A stretch of DNA of 64,000 nt. It comes from Centropus unirufus (taxonomy: Eukaryota > Chordata > Aves > Cuculiformes > Centropidae). The translations under genes were made by a program, and so were the position numbers. The stretch lies in NCBI GenBank assembly GCA_013397695.1, contig VYZI01000112.1:163450-227449 (forward strand). Direction: 5' to 3'. Positions 52,204-62,010 of the stretch are shown here, in pieces (the first letter of the stretch is position 1; the number at the start of each line of letters is the position of its first letter). A model generated the notes under the pieces. It was not told the origin of the DNA. It made no database searches and saw only the letters and a list, made by a program, of their open reading frames with translations.

Positions 52204-54480
52204 CTTTTAAAATAAGAGAACAGAAAAAGAAGAAACAGAAAAAGTTAGGCATGGACACAAACACAAAACAATCCCTTGTGAAGGGATTATGAGCTAATAT
52301 TTTGCTTCTGTGTAAGAAAGCTTTATAAGGAAGAGTAATACGTGCCAAGCTTGCTATATTTTTCATAAACAAACAAGTAATCATGTTGAAAAAGTAAGTT
52401 CTTGCAATGAACAAGAACTTAACCTAAGTAGCTTTTAAAGTATTTATGCATAAATTTAGAACAGCTAAGCTAGAAGGAAGTCTGAATTAACAGCAGCTAA
52501 TTTAAAACTTAACCTGTAAGACTTAGATAATCTTTCCTCCATTGAAAACACAGAAGTCTAAAGTTACTTGCAAGAACTCACAGATAAGCTACACTGTCTC
52601 AAAACTCAGAAGTATGAGTTAAAATATGACTTTTAAGCCAGCCAAGAATCTCATGGAAGATGAGAAATCCAGGAAAAAAACCAAACCGAAACAAAACAAC
52701 CAAACATTACTAAAGAAATATTACAACCAATGTTAATGATAGAGATTGAAGAATTGAAGCTACAGAACTGCTTCTGCCACTGCAGATACAACACTGGAGA
52801 CATTATGGGATACTCTGTGTATAAAACTCAAACAAAAAACAACACAAGAAAACCCCTCCCATGTTCACATACTCTAAGATATGACAAGGCAAATTACCAA
52901 AAAACCAGTCAAACCAGTGTGAGCATTCCGTAAGAGCTTTTTAGTGTTAAAGGATGGCTGCATTCATCTCTTCTAACATAAGCTTTGGCAAAGTTGATCT
53001 TTCCAGCCACAATGTGTGGCCAGCTCATTTCTAGAAGCAAGTCTCACGTAACTGTACCTATACAAAATGCAACCCACAAAACGATGACCACTGCAGCATG
53101 AACAGCCACATAAACAACCGATGTGTGACTCGGACAAGGGATAAACTGCATCAAGCTGCTGAACGGACAAACCTCCCTAGCCACAGCAGAGGGAGATGAG
53201 TTGAGGCTCTCTACCATGCAAGGTTTGGCTGGGGGGAGACGGGGTGACACACTAACACCCCAAGCACAGCAGGAATGCAAAGAACAGATGTGATACCACA
53301 TAGTGTAAAGGGATTTCCTATTCAGAACCCTTCTGACTGCATGCACTCTTCCATCAGAGGCTACGAAGGGGATGAGTTGACTATGCATTTTCCGATAGCC
53401 ATTTAAGTCCCCAAAGGCTATGAAAATATCATTAATGGAAACAACAGCACAGTAGAACTCTGACCACACGTTGGAAGATTGTGTATCTAACGACTAATCT
53501 AAAACATTCCTGTGCTACATTTGGAAACTACAAAACGGAGCAGTAGGAAAGGAGCTAACAGTTGAACAGAGAGGATTATACAAGTGGAAATAGATCAGGA
53601 TAAACATATTCTAAAAGTTCCAGTGTTGTTGATGAATGCTGCCCTGTAAGTGTATTTTAAAATGCAGTTACTTACAAAATACATCTTTCAAATAGACTAA
53701 TTGATATTTTACAGAAGGCTGCAGATTAAGTCTAAAAGTACTTGCCCAAACAGATTACTAAAAAATCATCACCAATATCTGGTAAGAAACTTTAATGCTC
53801 TAACTGTACGTGATGGATTCCCTTTCTGTGGAAACATCAGTATCTTAAGATTAAATTTTTATTCATAAAGGGACTTCACATGGTATCTGTCAATTAAGAC
53901 TGATATTAATTTCCTGAAAATGCTACACAAGTTTGAATCTCATTTCAAAACAAATAATAATCAGAAATTCTATTCAGCAATAGAACTTATCAACAAACAG
54001 GTACAACAATATTAAACCTTTCCTCGTTTTAACAGCCTGTAATTACAATTGATTCATTCCTCCTTTGCTTCATAGGAACGCAAACCAAAAAAAATATTTC
54101 AAAGCTCCAAGCTAACTCCAGCTACTTTGTATTCCTCATAAAAGGCATTAAATCTACCATCACCTTAATTTGCATACCAATGAGAGAAAGAAGATATAGT
54201 AGAAATAATGAAATTAAGCACATTTACAGCCTCTCCCCCCGCAAATGTCGTGTTTGTCCAAGATTATACGACCTTATGTATTGCCAATATAACTAGATCA
54301 GTCAAAAAAAATCTGCTAAATACATACTGTAAGATCATCAGAATATCATTCCCCTTTCATTAGCACCTTCATTCATATATTCAAAACCATCAATACAGCA
54401 TGCAGTATCTGAAAAACAGCTAGCACTTCCCTTGACTTATGAACTAGACTAATTCAAAATTTATTTCTGATTTTGTAGCT

Positions 54481-54519
54481 GATTTTCTAGGAGAAAATCT
54501 CAAGGAGATTTTCTAGGAG
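54481..54519. repeat. Small hairpin with a partial direct duplication
   Basis: gattttct (54481-54488) and agaaaatc (54492-54499) form a perfect 8-bp stem around AGG. The first 13 bases, gattttctaggag, recur at 54507-54519. This looks like a local duplication. Confidence 0.8.
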
Positions 54520-56075
54520 TTCCATTTTTCACTACTTATCCATGGAAGGTGAGTATTATTTTAACTCTTTTTGCCCAGAACACTGACAAAACAATGGCAT
54601 GCTCACGTTGGGCAAAACAACCAGTAGGAGCAAATGCAAAATACAATTCACATGTATCTCTGACTTTAAAATGTTCCCTTCTGAAGCATTTCAGGTCACA
54701 AACAGTATTTTTATTAAATATTCAAAACTTATTCAAAGATAATGCTTTCACAGAATATATGGTGGTTTTTAAAGGAAATTACTCAAAATATAAATCAAAG
54801 GTGTGACCAACAGACTAAAGAAAGTACACAGCTGCTTCTGAAAGGAATCGTGAAGCTCTTATTGTACTACTATTTGTTGAGCAGCAATTTGCCAAAATTT
54901 TTCCTGAAGGAAAAAAAAAAGCAATATAATCTTTAAAATTAATCACTTTTATTTGAGATAATTAAGATATAATAATAAAGTTTGAACACAAAGACTCTAT
55001 TTTTAAGGCTATTCTTACAACAGAAAACCATAAGAGAAAGGAAATTCAGTTCAGAATATACCATATATGCCTCAAATTTGACACAGTAAGATGCACAAAA
55101 AGCTGTCAAATGTCTTGTTCTTCCTGTTCGTGAAAGACATATGGTACACTTTGTGTCAAACAGAAAATCCTTTGTTTCAGTTATATTTCATAAGAATCAT
55201 CTCCTCTGTTTCCTGAGCTGTTTAATGCCTTTTTTTTTTTAATTATAAATAAAAATTTATGGGAATTGCTACTATATGGAGAATGGTATGCCATCAGTTT
55301 CATGCCAATGCAGTTATTATTTCCACCATTGTTTTAGAAATCCTGCCTGGCTGACTATCTGTGGGTCCAGAGTATAGACTAGGACTGCAAATTGGGATAC
55401 ATATATGCTTAACCACACTAATGGCAATTTCTTGGCAGAATTCATTTCTACAATGAAATACATAGGCTTTTACAGTAGTCTTAATGTAGACCCCTACTTT
55501 TTATTCAGCATGGATTATATGCACAACCCAATCTTCCCCACTAGGGAAAATATTTGTGATGATATCTATCTCTAAGGCAAAATACTAATTAATTGCATTC
55601 CCTAAATCATATTCTCTTTTACCCTTTATTCCTCTGTTTGAATTGTCTGATCATTTAACTTAGTTCTAATTAAATAATCTTAAAAAAAACAGCAATGTTA
55701 AAATGTTACCTCAAGTCTCTCAAGACTAGGAGGGAACTGAAGAGAAAAAAATCTTAGAGGTTTGAATGCAAAATATAAAATACCAGAAAAAGTTATTGTG
55801 GGGACAGAGATCTCTTTCTACAGGGATTTGGTAGATCAGCCACGATTGTGTAGAATTCTTTTTATTTAAAAATAATTTGTCAAGTGTCAAAATTTTTAAT
55901 CAAGTATTTTCTATTTCTACCAACATTTTCAAGACTTCATAAAAGAAATCCTGTGTGATGCACTTTGTTGGTTGGCATTTGAACCTTAAGTATCATTACT
56001 AGTTCTAGTTCCCTGAATCCAAGTCAACATAACTCCCCATGTTACCAACTGCTAACCAACTATCAAACACGAAAA

Positions 56076-56112
56076 GAAATGCTTTAATACATACAGTGTG
56101 TTAAAGCATTTC
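56076..56112. repeat. Hairpin, 12-bp perfect stem extended by a wobble pair to 15
   Basis: gaaatgctttaa (56076-56087) is the exact reverse complement of ttaaagcatttc (56101-56112). A T-G wobble and two further pairs extend the stem inward to 15, leaving a 7-base loop (atacagt). Confidence 0.85.
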
Positions 56113-56520
56113 AGGAAAAAACCACATAAAGACAAGTTTTGATGGGCCTAATATATTCATCTCAAGGAACTTTTTCAATTCACATTATTTAGAGCCCTTC
56201 CAAACACTCTTCTATTGAACCATACCTACAGTCTTTGATGGATAAAGTTCTCAAACATAACCACTCAAAGATGATCAGGTAAGAAATATTAAATTAAAAA
56301 TAATCAGTGAATCATTTCTTTATAATCAAGTCACAATTATCATTTGCATCTATCTACTGAAATATGGTTTAAATTTTTTCCAATCATTACATATACAATT
56401 TCACCTGTTGCAAATGCTAGTATAAAAGCTCAATTCAAAAAAGGCTTTGGCACTAGGTATTTACATTAAAGGCATATTTATGTTAAGAGATGAAAAAGTA
56501 TAATTTAGTAGAGCCTACAA

Positions 56521-56602
56521 CTTTGTTAAATATTCCAAGTATAAAAGAACTGCTTTTACATCTTCTACTGAAGAATATTTAACAAAGAACTGCTTTTACA
56601 TC
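56521..56602. repeat. Compound repeat: 15-bp inverted arms plus a 19-bp direct repeat
   Basis: ctttgttaaatattc (56521-56535) and gaatatttaacaaag (56573-56587) are exact reverse complements around a 37-bp loop. In addition aaagaactgcttttacatc occurs at 56544-56562 and again, identically, at 56584-56602, 40 bp apart. The second direct copy starts inside the right inverted arm, so the two repeats interlock. Confidence 0.9.
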
Positions 56603-59600
56603 ACAGGCCCCTTCAATAATATTTTTATTTTATCTCTGACTTCTTCTTACATGCTGAGTATAAGTTTTGTGTAGTAACAGGATTTTGTTTAAGCAAAACT
56701 TTTTTTGCTCTTTTAGTATTCTAAAGGGTACTGAGAAGGGCAGAGGAATGATATCTTTCTCAATGCATCATCTTCTAGTAGTGCAACTGCACCAACGTTC
56801 TCCCCTTTGCTAATCAAAGGAGCATGGGAAATGTCATTTCCCACAAAAGTAGCTACAGATTTTTCTTCATAGCCACTGCCATTCCTCTATCTTAGAGAAT
56901 ATCACATTTACACTCTAGACACATCCTTTGACTTAACAGCCAGGACTCATCATGTCTCTCATGGAAAAGATGGCTGCAATTCAAAATGCACACTATGTCT
57001 CAGGAGCTGCAAATGTCTAGATATACTCGGATATTACCTGAACCAGCTGCCTTCTCACCTTTCTTTGTAACACAGAGTTCAAGCTGCCTGGTAGCTTTTT
57101 TTCTCTTCTACTAAATTCCGGCATTACTGGATCCAAGCTCTTGGTTTCTGGCATGTATCAGCACAGGTGGAACAAAATACCACAGACTTAATATACAGAG
57201 AGGGCCTCTAAGTAATCGTTCACCCAGAAGTTTTAGTAGCTTTCTACTTCTGTTGCTGTGACTACTTTTATGCCATTCTGAATTAAGCACAAAACATCCT
57301 TGCCTTTCAGGCTACCAACCACGGCTATAACAGTCTCCTCTGCACTGTTTAAGGCCATAGGAAATGCTTTATTACCAACACTTGGGCATTTGTAAACAAT
57401 TGTGCCCATTGTTCCAAATGATGCTGCACACTTTATTTTGCTTGTGAAAGTGCACTATCTCCTCCTAATTAGGACTACCCAGATCTCTGTTCTGTTGGCC
57501 ACCTGAAGCTTGCTAAGGAGCTTCAAGCATTGCAGTGTGGTTGTTTGGGCAGCACAACCTAGACTCATACTTTAATGGTCAAGTTCTTCCAAAGCTTCCA
57601 CTCTGTGCTGACTCCCACTTGATCCTCTTCTCAGCCTGGAAAAAAATGCTTAGGCGAGAAACTTTCAACCCACGGGCATGTGATCAAAGCAAACAGGGAA
57701 CCATCAAGACTCCAAAGTATAAACGCTGGAAGGATTTTGCCTCTCTTCCCCAAGTTCGTGGACACATTCAGTTTATGAAAAAATACATTTTACATTTTCC
57801 CAGCTGGAGCTTGTCACAGAGCCTCATTCTGCTTGGAGTTGTGTTGCTTCACTGTGCTACTGCTACCAGCAATGGCATTACTGTTCTTTAACTGTCAGGA
57901 TCCTCCCCGGGAACGTGGGATATGCTTACCATTCCCCTGTTTTGTGGTGCTGCCCATGTGACTCTACTGCGCTCAATGCAGAGAAATAAAACTCAAAAGA
58001 TTCTGGTGAAGGTGGCCATAGACCCTGCATTGCCAATATAACAGCTGCCCCAATTTCATATGCTTGTCATTGTTACCTATTATACAATACTAAAATCCTG
58101 CATTCATTGAATATCAATGCCCCCCTCCATAAACTTAAAGTTTAATCTATCTTTCTCTCAGGAAGAAAAAAAAAAAAAAAGAAGAGTAAATTTCACAGCA
58201 AGGTATATAAGGAAAGTTCAGTCTCTGACAACATCATATATTCCACCTTTCAGGTGTTCCCAGAGCTTTCAAACATATTCCACACATCAATTATAAGTGT
58301 ACTGCTATACAAGAGCCAAAAATTGTCTCTCCAGCTCAAAGACTGATGAGCCAGCTAGTTATTACTTAGTTCTTCAATGTATGCATTTGTGCCACGGTAC
58401 TGCAACTGATATTTGGGACATCCTTAAAACACACTAATGTTTACAACTGAACCTTTTCATATAACTAGGAGAAAAGTTTGTCAGATAAGGCTTAGAGCTA
58501 TTTCTCTTTTGCGATTGTTTTCATAAGAACCCTATCAACCAGACACAGATATCCAAGTATAGAAGTGAGCATTTTGTCCTTAAGGAATCATTCTTGCATT
58601 AAAGGGCATTTTTTTTACTTTAGCTTGCTTGAAACAAAGCTAAATTATATTAAGATTAATGGCAACTATGTTATATCGGAAATTGTCAATTAATTAAAAA
58701 AAAATGAACAGAAGTACTCCTTTGAAAAAGACTGAACAAGGACAAAAAGGACTTTGATGGAAGTCCAAAAAAACTCCAGTTTGTGAATGCTTTTCAGGTT
58801 TCCGATGTGCTTTTCTGATGTGCTCTCTGCGGAAGCTCCTGATATGTTCAGAGTTACCCGAACTCTTGGGTTTATGACACTCAGAATTCTTTTCTTTTAA
58901 AATGGCCAGCATGAAAGGATTGAAATATATTTCTTATGTAAAAAATTTGATGTGACATACATCGTTGTGCTGTGCTAGGTGCATTACCTGATGCAAACAA
59001 AGCATGGGTCATTTACTCTGTGATATTAAATAGCACCTTTGCTGCTATTGCAGCTGCTCCTCTAAGCCTCTCATACAGAAGCTCATCAGCAACTCCCATT
59101 GAAGTCAACAACGCTCACTCACTTCTTAAAATCCTTCCTGTTCCTCAGGAATAAATATCTTGTCCATCTCATTCACTATCATGAACAGTGTTCTCCAGGA
59201 CTGGCACACACAGCACTCAATAGTTCTCCTGTACTCTGAAATTACACAATGCATCACATCAAGAATTAAGTCTAGTTTGATTAAGTCGAAAAAAACTTCT
59301 GATGTTTTGGAGAACAGCTTCCACCACTACGTATTTTAGGAACAAAAGCTTATGACTAGTAGAAATTAACACATGTTAAAACCAAAGCTGTTTGCTGCTC
59401 TACCCTGCAGCTGCAGGGAAAGGAATATTGTTTCAGATTATGTTCTTGCTGCAACAAGAGTCTGGAAAGACAGAAAAAAAACACTCAAAATGTTATGAAA
59501 TTGAGGCTCTGGTTAGGTGTAACCTGATCAACTAATCAGACTACGAGAATGAGACCATTTTGGGTCAAAAATAAATAGCTTATGCAGTAGCTCTGTAAAT

Positions 59601-59725
59601 CTAATAGTACACATTAATTATTTTATGTCAGTTGAATAAAAATACTACTGCACTAGCCTTTGAAACAGCATTTATATTCTAAGAGTCGTCCAATAGTTAC
59701 CAATGCATTTTAATAACTACTTTTT

Positions 59726-59756
59726 AATAGCTACTGGCTGATGACCAGTAGCTATT
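59726..59756. repeat. Hairpin, 12-bp perfect stem, 7-base loop
   Basis: aatagctactgg (59726-59737) is the exact reverse complement of ccagtagctatt (59745-59756), with loop ctgatga. It follows a short T-run. In DNA or RNA it would be a compact, stable stem for such an AT-rich setting. Confidence 0.88.
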
Positions 59757-61419
59757 CTGCTTTAACAGTAAGATTTTTTGTTTGTTTTTAAACCCTACTT
59801 AAAACATCACATTTGTGTGAAAAAAGAAAATAAAATTTTAAGTAATAAACCATCATCGTCTGAAGAGGCATCATCATCATTTAATTGTTTTCTTTTTTTT
59901 TATTTATTTTTAATATCCTGTTCACTATTCTTGTGGAGCATAATGAGCTTCGATTTTTTCTTATTAAGAGTAAAGGGTTGGAAACATCACAAACAGGACT
60001 CCTTAGAAGGTTTACTGCACATGGATACTTCCCAGGCCTTAGTAAACAGCTAAATGTAAAAAAATCCCACCAAACCCCCAAATCTTGCAAAATAAAATAT
60101 GTGTTACCTCTCTGGGATTACATGTACTACACAACAGTGTGCATTGGGATTTGTTTCTTTGCCTCTTTTTTCAAACTGGCACAAGCAATTGGCCAAAGTC
60201 TTCCCAAATTTCTGTTCCTGATGGTTACACATTTCAGACTCTTGTACTGCAACATTCATGCCTTGGGCACAAAATCAAACAGAGCTATAGTGACAATCAC
60301 CATAAAAAATCCATGAAACTGTTTCACCCAGAAGCAGTGTTTTCTCCTGGATCCATTTATTAAAGTATTCAGATGCCCTTTTGGAACAAGTAGATTTATG
60401 CTCCTTTCAAGGCTGACAACAGAAACAATAGTTTCTGCACCCTTGTGAGACATAGCAAGTTATATTCTGTTGACTATTTGAGCGTGGTTGTGGATTACTT
60501 TAGCAATAGCTCTGTTTTGCTACAGCCACTGCTATCATCTATTTAAAAGTAGAGTCTTCCCTTCCACCAAGCTCCAGAGCTCATCAGCTGTGTGAAGCTT
60601 GTTGAACGATTCAGTGCAAGGTGTCATTGACTCTGAGGTGGTACCAGCACTCCAGAGGAGTTATGCTCCAAATAGCACATGGCTGTACAACTGCAAAGTG
60701 GTCCAGCTCCCCTCCCAAGTGACTTTGCTCACACAGGCAATGTGCCTTTGTGTGATTCAAGATCTGTGTGGGCTGATGAACAGCCACCTATTCAACAATG
60801 GCAGCCAGAAGGAGACACATCCCCTTGCCTGAAGATGAGCATCGAGTACATTCAAGCTAGACTCTGCATGAAGGGAATTGTAAGAAAGACATTACAAAAA
60901 TGACTTATTATCTTCTGTTCATCTATGGGAGGCAGAAATTAGCTGACAAGCAGATAAAAGGACAGCAGAAATTGCTTTATGCATTGTTAAAGGCTGTAAA
61001 GCTTAGTTTGTTAAAACATAAGAGACAGCCTGCTGTTAAAAGCAGTCTCAGGAATTCTGTGTTCAATAATTGGACTGGGACATCTGCCCTGATCCACAAG
61101 TTACACACATGTGTCTGAGCCTTTTTTCGACCTGCACGGTGAAAAGAGGGTGGTTAGTTTACCTATGTGGCAATCTGGAGGATGACAAGGTCACTCTCAG
61201 GGTGAAGTAAAAAAAGCAAGATTTTTTTCTGGCTTCAACCAAAATAAGCAGACCAAAACCACTCAGGTGCACAGCCGAGATATGGAGGTGCAACTTCCCC
61301 AAGTTGCAGAAAACGGATCTCAAACTGCTTGGATTAGAAATTTATCCCTGGAACACAGCCAAGGTCACTTGGGTTGGATCTGACACACACCGATGCCGAT
61401 CAAGAAAATGCAATAAGAT

Positions 61420-61648
61420 AGAGAGAGAAGGGAAAAAAAGGAGAGAAAGAAGGGAAAAAAGGAGAGAAAGAAGGGAAAAAAGGAGAGAAAGAAGGGAAAA
61501 AAGGAGAGAAAGAAGGGAAAAAAGGAGAGAAAGAAGGGAAAAAAGGAGAGAAAGAAGGGAAAAAAAGGAGAGAAAGAAGGGAAAAAAGGAGAGAAAGAAG
61601 GGAAAAAAAGGAGAGAAAGAGAGAGAGAGAAGGGAAAAAGAAAAAGGG
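61420..61648. repeat. 21-bp minisatellite forming a 229-nt pure purine tract
   Basis: Every base from 61420 to 61648 on the plus strand is A or G. The core is a tandem array of ggagagaaagaagggaaaaa plus one A, with unit starts at 61440, 61461, 61482, 61503, 61524, 61545, 61567, 61588 and 61610. Most steps are 21 bp and two are 22 bp because of an extra A, so there are about nine copies, with degenerate edges. All three frames stay open because a homopurine tract of this make-up lacks stop codons, giving false low-complexity open frames on both strands (KRRERRE-type on plus, SLLFSLL-type on minus). CADPS pre-mRNA would carry the pyrimidine complement. Confidence 0.97.
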
Positions 61649-61649
61649 T

Positions 61650-62010
61650 CCCCACTCCAATTGGGCACCGCCACTCAGGAACATGCAGTCTCTTCAGCTG
61701 CTTCTTTGAGGCCCTATGGTTCTGACTGGGTCTGATTGGAGTGATGCGCATGCGCACACACCACATGGCTCCTTCCAAGTTCTCTTATAAGGCCACTCTG
61801 TGCCCCCTCAGCACATGGGGGCTGGTCTTGCCTCATGTGTGCAGGAGCTCCTTTAGGAGGGTTTGTCCAGAGCAGTCAGATGGGCGTGAAGTAAGAGGGG
61901 GCAGCACCCACTGCTGCACCTCCTCCCCCCATAGCAGCCAGCTCAGGACCATTAGCTCAACCAGGTGGGGGGTTGAACGGTCCTCACTTCTACATCTCCC
62001 CTCCCATTGA
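61650..62010. promoter_or_regulatory. GC-richer block with palindromic NRF1-type motif and TATA-like box
   Basis: About 360 bp that is visibly richer in G and C than the surrounding intron. tgcgcatgcgca at 61745-61756 is a perfect palindrome matching the known NRF1 binding consensus (YGCGCAYGCGCR). Twenty-eight bases further on, ttataagg (61785-61792) resembles a TATA box for plus-strand transcription. Seeing both together suggests a promoter, for example of a transcript antisense to CADPS, or the control region of an old retroelement terminal repeat. I could not identify terminal-repeat ends, a primer-binding site or a polyadenylation signal in place, so the role is inference. Confidence 0.35.

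Noticed and set aside
60590..60900. GC-richer stretch suspected to be a processed pseudogene or DNA transposon piece
   Set aside because: Translations in all frames suggested no family. There is no poly-A tail or terminal inverted repeat.
61304..61778. Overlapping 94-143-codon open frames over the purine array (KRRERRE and SLLFSLL types)
   Set aside because: A homopurine tract cannot encode the usual stop codons in these frames, so open frames on both strands are an artefact of the minisatellite.
61964..61985. tggggggttgaacgg as a possible retroviral primer-binding site
   Set aside because: Only the first few bases resemble known tRNA-complementary sites, and no terminal-repeat boundary precedes it.
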